Shown in pieces: positions 50,201 to 62,246 of a stretch of DNA of 64,000 nucleotides. Source of the DNA: Panopea generosa (lineage: Eukaryota; Mollusca; Bivalvia; Adapedonta; Hiatellidae); the NCBI GenBank assembly GCA_029582155.1, contig CM055895.1:49349417-49413416 (forward strand). The letters are read 5' to 3'. The stretch's first letter is position 1. Each line of letters opens with the position of its first letter. The translations under genes and the position numbers were made by a program. The notes under the pieces are model-generated. The model was not told where the DNA came from. It saw only the letters and a list, made by a program, of their open reading frames with translations, and searched no databases.

Positions 50201-50440
50201 TGTACAAATTTCGTGGAAATTGTGTTAAGACTTTTTGAGAAAATACATAACATTTCAGGTACAAAAAATGTCAGGTGGCGGGACAGCTGTTCCGTTCAGT
50301 ATATAGCGGTGTGCTTTTTTCACAAAATTAGTGATACTATATTTGTATGATCAACTGTAAGATAAGAAATGTTTTCGTTAGATTTTGTTAGTTGAGTAGG
50401 TAAAGATGTAAACAAGAGAATTATGATTTTTACTAAATGT
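47216..50440. other. No gene recognised
   Basis: About 3.2 kb of AT-rich sequence with scattered short frames on both strands (for example plus 47751-47975, minus 48676-48954), none with a recognised motif. A short GGACACCAC-like piece at 48610-48640 may be a SINE alpha remnant. Confidence 0.45.
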
Positions 50441-50970
50441 GAATGACAGCTGTTACATTATACAAATATACAGCTGTTACTTTACACAAACATATAATTG
50501 TTACTTTATACACATATACAGCAGTTACTTTATACACACATACAGCTAGTAATTTATACAAACATACAGCAGTTATTTTATACAAACATACAGCTAGTAT
50601 TTTATACAAACATACAGCTGTTACTTTATACAAAAATAAACCTGTTACTTTATACATACATACAGCTAGTACTTTATACAAACATAAAGCTGTTACTTTA
50701 TACAAACATACAGCTAGTACTTTATACAAACATACAGCTAGTACTTTATACAATCATAGAGCTGTTACTTTATACAGACGTAGAGCTATTACTTTACATT
50801 ACATACAGCTCTTGATTTATATAGACGTACAGCTGTTACTTTATACAAACATTAATTTGTTACTTTATACAAACACAAAGCTATTGCTTTATACAAAAAT
50901 ACAGCTGTTACTTTATACAAACATACAGCTGTTACTTAATACAAACATACAGCATTTACTTTATATTACT
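50441..50970. repeat. 24-bp minisatellite array (about 22 units)
   Basis: Units are ACAGCTGTTACTTTATACAA plus ACAT, with a CTAGTA variant. 24 bp is a multiple of three, so one plus-strand frame (50443-51027, 194 residues) reads an 8-residue repeat TAVTLYKH, ending in a short non-repeat tail. Other frames on both strands are also open (QLLLYTNI on plus, LYKVTAVC on minus). This is expected from unit composition and argues against selection on one frame. Judged non-coding. Confidence 0.93.
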
Positions 50971-53900
50971 GCGACAATGTTAATGTTTATATTGTCATTT
51001 TGTTTAGTAAAGATATTGGTTTCGTAAACAACTATTACACCAGTTTAAATTTATGTAATTTAATTCAAATTAATAAATCAGAGAGATAGTTAGATAGAAA
51101 CGTTTGAGACAGATAAAGAAGAGAAAATGTGGATTCAAGAAAAATATAATGCCTGACAATCGATGGCTATATTATATATCAATTTTCCTCTCAATCAGCC
51201 TAATCTGTAATAACACAAATACTAGTAGAATATATCGTAAAATGTTAGTCTTTATGTCCCTTCTGCACTCCCGTATAATTGTTTTATATTTCTTATAATT
51301 TATGCACTACTCATTTTTATAGAATAAATGCTATATCATAGCATATCTAGTCGTGTAATTTCACGTCACCATGGAATCTATATACGTTGTGTATAAAAGT
51401 TTATATATAAATCAACTGTTTTTCAAGTCTCATAGTTCCATTCTTTAACAAGCTGACTTTTTGGAAATTCTTGTCCACCATAGAATCAATATGTACTCTT
51501 GAATCTTGTATCTGGGTGCTTCATAATTTTATGGTCAATGAATCAATATTCCACCAATTTTTCACCATGACCAAAAAGGAGGAGATATTTCTACAAGTAA
51601 AAGGAAATTGCTTTTACTATATAGAAATGGTATTGATGAATTTAATAATAATTTTCTCGCGTTAATCGTATTTACATATCAATATTGTATTACATCGCGA
51701 AAGACATTTGAATTTATACTCAATATAAGACAAAAACATGATTCCAACAAAATTAAAAAATTACAATGTATCACTCACTGAACTTCACTAGAGTTCTTGA
51801 TCATTTTCCTATTTCTATATAAGGTCCCAGACCTTTATGCAACACAACACATCTTCCTCTCTTAAAAAAAAACAATACAACTGACCAGTTATATTGTGCT
51901 GTCTTCATATAAAAAGTGTTCTCTATCATTTATGTAATTACATGTAATTACCGTACCTGTACATAAAAAAGTATTATTAAAGCCTAAGAGGTTATGTGTA
52001 GTCATTTTATGGGCAAAAATGTTGACTTTGTTACAATTACATACAAAATTAAAATTGTATTGTTTCAATCAAAGTCATTGTTTTTTGTTGTTTTTGATTA
52101 TACGCTTTAAAAGCAAACGTCACATACGTGTAGTGTCAGAAAATACACTAATTAGATATAACTACAATCAACAATATGTCACAGTCTGCGTAAACATGGC
52201 ATCCACATTTACGCATATATATTCCTGAGTCCAACGTTTCTTATTATTTGTTTATAAATAATGTGTGTCATTTATCTACTTCGTTCCTGCATTCATGGAC
52301 AGATTGATATCAGCTAATCTTCCTTGTTACTAATATATATATATATATCGAAAATAATAATCACAAGGCAAAAGCTCTTGTGTGCATATTTGTAGCACTT
52401 ATGTGTCCATTTTATTTTCTATGCTTAAGTAATTTGCTTGCCATGACTGGAGTGTATACGCCGACAGACAGTCGGCAATGCCTTTAATTGAAATATATCC
52501 TTAAATCTTAAACATTGCTTATCTACCGAAAGTAATGTAAATGTGAGTCTTACAATAAAATAGATTTCTATCACACTTTCAGTTGCGATTTATATACAAC
52601 GTATGTGAATACATTGTGCATGTAAATGTGAACATAATATGTATCTTATGGTTGGATACTCGCCCAATTTACCACAGAATGCAATGATAAATAGTTGTAA
52701 ATTGGATCAACCAAGATTGTATAAACATTTATTTCAACGCTCTATGTTGCTCTATGTTATATTACACCTTGCGTAAGACATCTTCATTAAATTTGAAAAG
52801 GCCAGGGGTGAATAAATGTTACTTATGTATGAAAACGTACTGTTCGGCGTAACGGTACTATTAACCGTCCGGGCGGGTAATAGTGTTTATAATATTACGT
52901 AGCTGTACATGAACCGGTCCAGGGGAAAACATAAATATTATTGTTGTACAAATGCCGTTGAATATTGATATTTTGTTCACTTAAAAAATGCAATAAGCAG
53001 GGAAGACTAAACGCTTCATATTAATCAATATCACTGCATTGTAAATTTACACATGTGTTACCAATCGCAAATCATGCTTGTATTTGTTGTTACAATTCAA
53101 TCCAGTGCTAAACGAATCGGTAGTCACTGTTTTCTGGTTTTGTATCCGAATATCTAGATATAATCTACCAGTCTAGTTCAGTGTCATCTGGGAAGGATAT
53201 TTATGGATTGCAAATTTAAGTTATTGATGTCAGTATTGTTCGTAACAAGAACGGTTAGTGAAATCTTGCTCTGTTACGTTAATATTATATACGACCACAC
53301 ATGTCTATTTGTAGGACATTTATTTCCTCAAAATTCTTGCAAAGAATTCTAAAGGTTTTATCCTTACAATTAATCTCAAAATTATAATTGACATTTTGTC
53401 AAAGACACAGGGTGGAAATTTACATTTAGTCTTTACGTAGACAGGTGCTTTGTCGCCAATAAATATAATTACCCAGTGCGTAAAGGCCAGGGAGGAAACA
53501 GTTATTATTAATATATCAACATGTGAAAATGACGTCACTGTACTGGGTGAACTGGGTAGAGCCTCGTTTCCTTCAAAAACAGTTATCCCTCGGGACGGAC
53601 TTTTCTATCCAAACCGAATAAAACAACATGTAACATTATTTTATGCTTGTCGGTGTAGGTCATCTACACTAGCCGTGTAGATGGTAAAATAGATTAGAAG
53701 CATTGTCACCTAAAAATGAATACAGTGAGTTTCTATTTACTTAATCGGCTTTGCTATGGTCATGATTTAGATATTAGACTGAATAACCGAATAAATTTCA
53801 CTCATTAAAGTATAAAATACGCATTTATCGTATTAAAGAAATAGAATGAATGTCATAGCAAAAAGTTAACTGAGCGGTGGATGTGTTGCTCAGTATACTT

Positions 53901-54871
53901 ATCAAATCTTAATTATATTCTGGTTAGCAATATATTTGAACAAACGCCTATACTATATATTCAAACGATTTTATTGTAAAGATATTACAAAAATATTGAG
54001 CAATGAATACGCAACTATTTACACAAATCACGGTGTAAAAAGAATCAAACATACAACTAGGTCATATTAAAACAAAAACATTCAACACAAAACCGAAAGT
54101 CTGTTAAGCGTACTATATTCCACAATACATCGACCAAAACCAACGTACAACGTTAACCTCTTTTTGAAAATAACAAATTGAATTGGTCTTATACGTGATG
54201 GCCTTCCAACAATATTTATAAAGGGTAAACAATACATATACAATATATATATTACTTACTTATCTATTTTACATTTACATGTGATAAACATATATTTTCT
54301 GTTTCGAAAAACAATTATTAAACATAGTCATATTTTTTTTATGAATAGTTTTTATTGTGATACGTTTAACAGAATAAAAAAAGATGTGTCCGAATTTTTA
54401 AACTTCTCAATTTAATTTTATATACTGTATAGCATGTTACTTAAATACAATTTTAAAATATATAGAAACATGTAGAAAAAAACATTTTGCCGCTTTAGTC
54501 TTATGATTGAGACTAACTAACAATTGGACTGATGCGGACTGTCTATTAGCAAGTCAAATCAGTGATCGATATTGTTTCCAGGATCACCATTTTCCTTAGA
54601 CAAGCTAAAGCTTTCTAGGTAAACACTGTACTTTTTTACGTTGTATTAACTTGAAAAAAAACTACGTGTCCAGTGTGGGCGGAGCTATAGTCGCCCTCGC
54701 GTCAGGTCAATTTACTAGATATAATCCGAACCAGTCATACATATTTTCATAATTTAAGTTCCCTAGTTGAAATGGAATGTTGGCATAGTGTTCGCTTTTT
54801 TGCCATTGGTATAGAACGTTTTAGTTTTGACATAGATTTTATTTTACAATCGGATGTAACGCAAAGTTTAA
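50971..54871. other. No gene recognised; one dispersed repeat copy
   Basis: AT-rich sequence with no recognised gene. 53545-53634 is the third copy of the motif described at 28541 (GTTATCCCTCGGGACGG, TTCTATCC, CATGTAAC). A CCGTCCGGGCGGGT segment at about 52866 resembles CCGTCCGGACGGGT at about 1426. Confidence 0.45.
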
Positions 54872-54884
54872 ATGTATGTATGTA

Positions 54885-54932
<48 letters not shown>
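54872..54932. repeat. (ATGT)n(GT)n compound microsatellite
   Basis: Four to five ATGT units run directly into about 21 GT dinucleotides. Confidence 0.97.
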
Positions 54933-54933
<1 letters not shown>

Positions 54934-56004
54934 TATAATTGGGCATTACACAGATACTGAAAAACAGCTAACAACAAATATAACTAAATAGTATCAGTAC
55001 AGCAGGACTTACCTGTGTATTAAACGATCACATATTGTCAAATGTCATTGTTTAACATTTAAAATAACATATTAAATTTAGGGACAAGAAATAAAGTATA
55101 CATATACTATGTCAATCGACGAACAGTATCAAAATGACATTTTACCCACAAAAAAACACTATTTGTTTTCGCCATCGTTACGAAGGTATATTTTATATAA
55201 AATATAAATAATGTCGTCTTGATCGTGCCATTGTCAACGTCTCTTATCAGCCAATAACTAGACACAAAGCAAGGCTTCTGGTTTTATCATAATTGTAGAG
55301 TATTGTATAACAGAGCAAACCTTGATAAAATCTTTGTCATATAATGTAGTTCGCGGTGTTCCTACTGGATTTTTATTTATCTGGCGTAAATTATCAGAAA
55401 TATTTACACTAGTACCAGCTTACGCATTAGCTTTGTGTCGTTTTTCTTAAATATAGTACTGCGTTTTTCGTAAACAGCGCCCCTAGGGGTACGTATTTTT
55501 TTCGGACGTTTTTGTTTTCGTTTTCCCCTTATTAAGTCAAAATTGTTTTTGATAACATATGATTCTAACGTAAAATACGACACCGTTCGAAATGGCACGC
55601 AAACATCGTGTGTTTTAAGTGTTCAAATTTAATTTAAATTCGAATTTATGAAAAAAAATAATGTGAACATCCCACCTCTATTTATTCGGCAATATTATAG
55701 AGAAATGAATAAAGGTTAACATATGTGAAATTCAAGAACTTGTACCAAGTTTATTTGCGCAATCAAGCATAAATGTTCGAAATGTTTTGTTTTTAAACCC
55801 GCGTTTAAAGTAACCCTGTGATAATGATTAGATGTAAAGGTAACACTATATGATCTTATAAAAGTTATAATTTTATCACAGGAAATAAAATAAGCAATCT
55901 AAAAATTTGTAAAAACTATTCGTCATTTAATAAGGGTTAATCTGCGAAAATCATCCGAAAAATAGGTACCGCTATGGAACACTATTGAAGAGAAACTGCG
56001 GTTC
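54933..56004. other. No gene recognised (downstream of RASD exon)
   Basis: This would be 3'-flanking or distal 3'-UTR of the minus-strand RASD-like gene. A minus-strand frame at 55404-55598 encodes a lysine/arginine-rich 64-residue peptide with no recognised family. Further AATAAA-type sites are visible on the minus strand near 55680. Confidence 0.4.
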
Positions 56005-56010
56005 TTTATT
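56005..56010 (-). terminator. Candidate polyadenylation signal for RASD-like gene
   Basis: TTTATT on the plus strand is AATAAA on the coding strand, about 230 bases after the stop codon. It is the nearest canonical hexamer noticed. The 3' end is unverified. Confidence 0.3.
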
Positions 56011-56238
56011 AAAAAAAGAAAAAGAAAACATTACACTGATACTTTATAGTACAAATGTACAACTTATTGATATTGTCGATATGGTAATATTGCATGTATT
56101 GAGCTTTTCTTGGATATAAACAGAAAAGCAATCAATACAGGGGTTTGTACCAAAAAGCATAACATGGGTAACATACATGTTTGTGTAGTAGTTATGTTCG
56201 TTTTTGTGTATGAACAAAAGATGCAGGTGTTTGGAAAA

Positions 56239-56789
56239 TTATTGAATGACGCATTTTGAGTCCCTAATCGGTGAAGATGAGCTGATAGCATTAGCATTTG
56301 TTCTCGTCTGTGCTACCAGCAGGTCTGTTCGGATACTAGGTCTCCGAACGTTCGGTGCTATAGCGCCACATGCATCACTCATTCTCCGTCTGATAGACAC
56401 GCCTTTTCGACCGCTGTTGTTGACAGCGCCACTGACATAGGAAGGTGTAACCCTCCGATGTAATGCCGGACTCATTTCCGTGGGGAGTTTAGCCAGGCGG
56501 AATAATCGCATAAATATTTCGTCAATATAATTATCCTTTTTAGCGGAGACTTCCAGAAAGTCACATTGAGGTTGTCCAGCAATTAGCGACTCTGGTTCTG
56601 ATTGGTCAATCACACGTTCTTTCTCCCGATCACTTTTGTTACCGACAAGAACCATTGGTGTAATAATCGATTTACGGTTAGTTCCCAGCTTACATTGGCT
56701 CTTACATTCGATTATCTGGTTACGAAGCCGGGTCACTTCTTCAAAAGATTCTCGGCTGTTGATACTGTAAACCAAGATGAATATGTCAC
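56239..56789 (-). CDS. RASD1: RASD1/Dexras1-like small GTPase, 3'-terminal coding exon
   Basis: This exon encodes about 183 residues, the C-terminal two thirds of a Ras-family GTPase of the RASD (Dexras1/Rhes) subfamily. These are membrane-bound G proteins acting in heterotrimeric G-protein and nitric-oxide-linked signalling in vertebrates. The coding strand shows TTCTATTTCAG then GTGACATATTC; the exon opens at 56789 in phase 1 as (G)DIFILVYSIN.RESFEE. Seen in order: NKSD, the G4 guanine-specificity box (exon residues about 51-54); SAK, the G5 box (about 82-84); AKLPTEMSPALHRR, a RASD signature; a basic, Ser/Arg-rich extension with RRPS; and the terminal CVIQ, a CAAX prenylation box, then TAA at 56239. 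The P-loop, switch regions and G3 DxxG must lie upstream at positions above 56789. RASD1 versus RASD2 cannot be settled; MSPALHR favours RASD1, and an invertebrate gene may be co-orthologous to both. Confidence 0.9.
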
Positions 56790-56801
56790 CTGAAATAGAA
56801 A
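56790..56801 (-). other. RASD1: 3' splice acceptor of RASD-like exon
   Basis: On the minus strand a pyrimidine-rich TTTCTATTTCAG directly precedes the exon. A phase-1 split glycine codon at this point fits the subfamily residue order (Gly-Asp-Ile/Val-Phe). Confidence 0.8.
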
Positions 56802-58371
56802 AGAAACATAATAAAAATCAATCATATCACCATGGCTATCAACGACAACACACTGTGACATAATAATATGCCAACACAAAACTATTGCTGTCCCATTTGC
56901 AAGAAGGCTGTATAATAATGTTAAACAATCGTGGTATTGACAAATTTGTTTCACCTGTGAATTATCACCATAAGCATGCTTAAAAACATTCTCATAATTC
57001 TATTACGATGAAATCATATTAAATTCGAGTCATAAACACGACAAGCTATCTTCATTTGGACTTCCTATAAAAGTGTACAAACAGAGTTGCTGTATAGATG
57101 TTAGGTTGAGTAATCAATCAGCAATATTGATGCAGGGCTACATCTGGCCTTCCTTGTGTAGGATGAAATTATACCAGTTTTAGAAAGCATGTATAATTTC
57201 AAATGTCCAATCAAATACAGAAACACTTATTTACATATGCTTATACAAATTTCATTATGTTTTATCTGTATATTGATATACATGTGTCCTTCATAAAACA
57301 TAGTAACTTAGATAAGAACGGTGCCGTTGGTATGAAAAGTGTGGGTAAGTTGAATTTATTAATTATTTGAATCAGACAAAACAGAACATATAATTCAATT
57401 CAAATTCAGTTTGATCTTAAATTATATAATAAGTGAATAATTAGTCAACCAGCAATGGTCACTACTTAAACACGGTATACGTTTGAAAATATTGTTCATA
57501 CCAGATTCCCATCCTGTCTCTTAATCCTAACATGCCCGGCCTTCCTGCCTAAAAAAACTAATTCTTTCGGTCCCACTCCAAAACTCAAACTGTTAGGTTT
57601 TCCCATCCAAAACAATATTCATATACAAGTCACGTTTCTCATGACCATGCTGGACAAAGCTCGCTAAGTAGCCATAGAGCAAGTTAACATATCTATTCTA
57701 AGACCTATATACGCTTCTGTCACTCATCATATATGACCTCTGAACTCTCATGAATGCGGGCATATATTTTCCAATTTATGAACGTAATGTATTAAACTTC
57801 ATTGATCCAACAATATTCGATAAAAACTATTTTAAAAATGATAATTAATGAGTGACTATAACACAACTACAACTACTACTACCATATTGTCCAAAATGTT
57901 TGCATTTACTATTAATGTGTACTTTCGTATGCCTTATGTATTTGAATATGCTAGTTATGATGAAAAGCAATGTAATGCTTAAACCAAAAAATATGTTTTA
58001 TTCGTTCTATAACATAACCTTTATACAAAGATATATTTTGGTTATATTAAAAAAGCCTTGGTGGCCAACCAATCGACCAATCAGAATAAAAGGGTTGTAA
58101 ATACGTGTTTATACATAGATATAATTGATCATGTATTCACATTGCTAGCATGCGGTATGGACTTTATGATGGCCTTATTACACTGCTGTATGTATATTTT
58201 ATCTGCCACATTGTCGCCTATAAATATGTAAATAAACTGTATAGAGTATGTTTAATCAAAATCATAACCAACAATATTTATTATGTAAATGTACATAAGA
58301 TATGGATGTGTATTGACGAGATAAATATTTTGTTTACAGTAATTTATTTAAGCTCTACTGCGTAAAAGAAT
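56802..58371 (-). other. Intron (5' part unseen) of the RASD-like gene
   Basis: AT-rich sequence without a recognisable upstream exon. If the first exon lies beyond 64000, the intron exceeds 7.2 kb and includes the SINEs and satellite that follow. Intron status is inferred from the acceptor at 56790. Confidence 0.5.
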
Positions 58372-58480
58372 CAGGGCTAATATGAAGCGCTCTCGAGTCC
58401 GTTTCCACTACTGAGCTGGAGATCGAACCCGAAACGTCTGGCTGGGGCTGCTAACACTCTATCTACTACACTTCCGTCCC
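58372..58480 (-). mobile_element. SINE family delta, minus strand
   Basis: On the minus strand: GGAAGTGTAGTAGATAGAGT (A-box region), CGTTTCGGGTTCGATCTCC (B box), CAGCTCAGTAGTGG, then ACGGACTCGAGAGCGCTTC. It matches the copy at 47080 in layout and in the 3' motif. A small minus-strand open frame running through it (58377-58583) is a by-product. Confidence 0.6.
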
Positions 58481-59299
58481 TTTTCCTTGGATAGCTATTT
58501 CTGATTGCAGCTTTTACAAAAATTGACGCATACAATAATGTATTTCCCTGTGATAACATACTGTCTGCAGAACGATCTGCCACTCCTGGGTTTATTATTT
58601 AATTAGCATGATACTTACAGATAGACTGATTACAAGTTACACAACATATCCACTGATTTTCTCAATCTGAACATGAAATTTCAATAGATAATTTGTTTTA
58701 TATCTCTCTCAATGGCAACATTTATGGTATAATGAATGGTTATTTTCAGCATATCTACAAATGATATGAATAATGTATGAACTCTGGACAGAAAATGGAA
58801 TGTGAGGGCATATTATTGGGAAAATGATTAAATCGAATATGAAATTATAATATTGGATATGGCCTATACCGTATTTTCTTTTCTTTGGTGAATAATGTGA
58901 TTCCATGTTGTTTTTCTATAAAATACATTATATCTAGAAAAGCTTAATTCCTATAACTTGATTTCAAAACAAAGTAAAACCCTACTACAACGCATGTTGT
59001 ACGTTCACACGTCTATAATACTTCTCTAGTAAATGTATCGTGTTTCTAGTTCTCGTGATACAGTAAATTTATAAATCAAAATATTTTCCTTGTCGTCTGT
59101 AAATTTAGCAAACATGTTGCTCGTGGGATTGGCAAGTAAGTATCTTCTGCACAAATCAGAAAAGGAAAGCATGTGATATTGTAAATGAAGCTAGTTCAAT
59201 GGACCTTGTGAAACCCATAGCCTCGTATCATTGCTAAATTAATATATATTTTATATTGCCCATATTTGCCCTGACTTATATAACGGTTATGATTACTTA

Positions 59300-59620
59300 T
59301 GTTGTTGATGTTTTGTTGTTGTTGTTGTTGTTGATGTTGTATAGTGCTGCTTTCAACAATTTTTCAGTTTTATCGCGACGGTGTCTGCTTGAGACAGAAT
59401 TTTAACCTAAGAATGATGCCAAAGACACATGGTATGGTACCACACCTAATCAAATTATACTGATATTGGGCCAACCAGACCTAGAGCTGTCCTCTTGATG
59501 CTGAGCATCAAGTGAAGAAACTTCTAGTACCATTTTTTTAAGTTTTTGGTATTATCCGGCTGGGGATCGAGCATACGACCTTCCGCATGCGAGGCGATAA
59601 ACCAGTGCCAGCGAAGTTTT
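59300..59620 (-). mobile_element. SINE family epsilon, minus strand, with (CAA)n tail
   Basis: On the minus strand: a head GCACTGGTTTATCGCCTCGC with GGTCGTATGCTCGATCCCC (B-box-like), then GGTACTAGAAGTTTCTTCAC, GATGCTCAGCATC, a middle with CCAATATCAGTATAATT, and AAACTGAAAAATTGTTGAAAG. It closes in a (CAA)n tail (59300-59340). 29455 is a deleted relative. Confidence 0.7.
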
Positions 59621-59944
59621 CAACGAAGAAAATAACATAATTTTACGACACGACAATACAGAACGGTGCATTGCCCTTAAAATTCGGTTGTCAGATTTAA
59701 CGGTATTATGATACCGTTATGATATCGTGTATGTTAGGTAGACTTTTTATGTTAGGTTAGACATTTTAACTGGCCGTTTTGTGACTTAATTGCCAAGTAT
59801 ATTACCATTTTCTAGAATTTTTATACATCTTCTTTGAATCTAGATATGAATACATTTACCGCCTTTTAGCTGCAAATCCACCCGCAGAAATGATACACAG
59901 TATATCTGACATTCAATAATTATGGTATGAATACAAACTTGTTT

Positions 59945-62246
59945 ATGATATGCGATAAAGGACTTTTGTTAAACTAATAATGACCATGTTGCTTCTATGC
60001 GTTCAATACTGTCTTGTTAAAGACCATACGATAAGGGACCTTTTGTTAAACTAATAATGGCCATGTTGCTTCTATGCGTTCAATGCTGTCTTGTTAAAGA
60101 CCATACGACAAGGGACCTTTTGTTGAACTAATAATGGCCATGTTGCTTCTATGCGTTGAATGCTTTCTTGTTAAAGACAATACGATAAGGGACCTTTTGT
60201 AAATTTATAATGACCATGTTGCTTCTATGCGTTCAATGCTATATTGTTAAAGACAATACAATAAGGGACCTTTTGTTAAACTTGTAATGACCATGTTGCT
60301 TCTATGCGTGCAATGCTATATTGTTAAAGACAATACGATAAAGGACCTTTTGTTGAACTAATAATGGCCATGTTGCTTCTATGCGTTCAATGCTATATTG
60401 TTAAAGACAATACGATAAGGGACCTTTTGTTGAACTAATAATGGCCATGTTGCTTCTATGCGTTCAATGCTATATTGTTAAAGACAATACGATACGGGAC
60501 CTTTTGTTGAACTAATAATAGCCATGTTGCTTCTATGCATTCAATGCTTTATTGTTAAAGACAATACGATAAGGGACCTTTTGTTGAACTAATAATGGCC
60601 ATGTTGCTTCTATGCATTCAATGCTATATTGTTAAAGACAATACGATAAGGGACCTTTTGTTAAACTAATAATGACCATGTTGCATCACTGCGTTCAATG
60701 CTATATTGTTAAAGACAATACGATAAGGGACCTTTTGTTGAACTAATAATGGCCATGTTGCTTCTATGCGTTCAATGCTATATTGTTAAAGACAATACGA
60801 TAAGGGACCTTTTATTGAACTAATAATGGCCATGTTGCTTCTATGCGTTCAATGCTATATTGTTGAAGACAAAACGATAAGGGACCTTTTGTTGAACTAA
60901 TAATGGCCATGTTGCTTCTATGCGTTCAATGCTATATTGTTAAAGACAAAACGATAAGGGACCTTTGTTAAACTAATACTGACCATGTTGCATATATGCG
61001 TTCAATGCTATATTGTTAAAGACAATACGATACGGGACCTTTTGTTGAACTAATAATAGCCATGTTGCTTCTATGCATTCAATGCTTTATTGTTAAAGAC
61101 AATACGATAAGGGACCTTTTGTTGAACTAATAATGGCCATGTTGCTTCTATGCATTCAATGCTATATTGTTAAAGACAATACGATAAGGGACCTTTTGTT
61201 AAACTAATAATGACCATGTTGCATCACTGCGTTCAATGCTATATTGTTAAAGACAATACGATAAGGGACCTTTTGTTGAACTAATAATGGCCATGTTGCT
61301 TCTATGCGTTCAATGCTATATTGTTAAAGACAATACGATAAGGGACCTTTTATTGAACTAATAATGGCCATGTTGCTTCTATGCGTTCAATGCTATATTG
61401 TTGAAGACAAAACGATAAGGGACCTTTTGTTGAACTAATAATGGCCATGTTGCTTCTATGCGTTCAATGCTATATTGTTAAAGACAAAACGATAAGGGAC
61501 CTTTGTTAAACTAATACTGACCATGTTGCATATATGCGTTCAATGCTATCTTGTTAAAGACAATACGACAAACAACATTTTGTTAAAATAATAATGACCA
61601 TGTTGCTTCTATGCGTTCAATGCTATATTGTTAAAGACAATACGATAAAGGACCTTTTGTTAAACTAATAATGACCATGTTGCTTCTATGCGTTCAATGC
61701 TATATTGTTAAAGACAAAACGATAAGGGACCTTTTGTTGAACTAATAATGACCATGTTGCCTCTATGCGTTCAATGCTATATTGTTAAAGACAAAACGAC
61801 AAAGGACCTTTTGTTGAACTAATAATGACCATGTTGCTTCTATGCGTTCAATGCTATATTGTTAAAGACAATACGATAAAGGACCTTTTGGTAAACAAAT
61901 AATGACCAAGTTGCAACTCTGCGTCCAATGCTATATTGTTACAGACAATACAATAAGGGACCTTTAAACTAAAAATGACCATGTTGCTTCTGTGCGTTCA
62001 ATGCTATATTGTTCAAGACAATACGATAAGGGACCTTTGTTAACATAATAATGACCATGTTGCTTCTATGCGTTCAATGCTATATTGTTAAAGACATACG
62101 AAAATGGACATTTTGTTAAACTAATAATAACCATGTTGCTTCTATGCGTTCAATGTTATCTTGTTAAAGACAATACGATAAGGGATTTGTGTTAAGACTA
62201 TAATGGCCATGTTGCATCTATTCGTTCAATGCTATATTGTTAAAGA
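59945..62246. repeat. 77-bp satellite array (about 30 units) with higher-order repeat
   Basis: 77-bp units carry CCATGTTGCTTCTATGCG, TTCAATGCTATATTGTTAAA, GACAATACGATAAGGGACC and TTTTGTTGAACTAATAATGG. Seven consecutive units (60491-61028, 538 bp) are repeated directly at 61029-61566 with the same private variants (CGATACGGGACC, CATCACTGCG, CTAATACTGACC...GCATATATG). This indicates recent unequal exchange. Units at both ends are the most diverged. No long open frame. Confidence 0.96.

Noticed and set aside
54747..54977. Minus-strand frame with an (HT)n run
   Set aside because: It is the GT microsatellite translated.
55404..55598. Minus-strand lysine/arginine-rich 64-residue frame
   Set aside because: Basic composition follows from T-rich plus-strand sequence. 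No family recognised and no supporting context.
2585..62246. CRISPR-like interpretation of the regular repeats
   Set aside because: Repeats are contiguous with no unique spacers and the context is eukaryotic.
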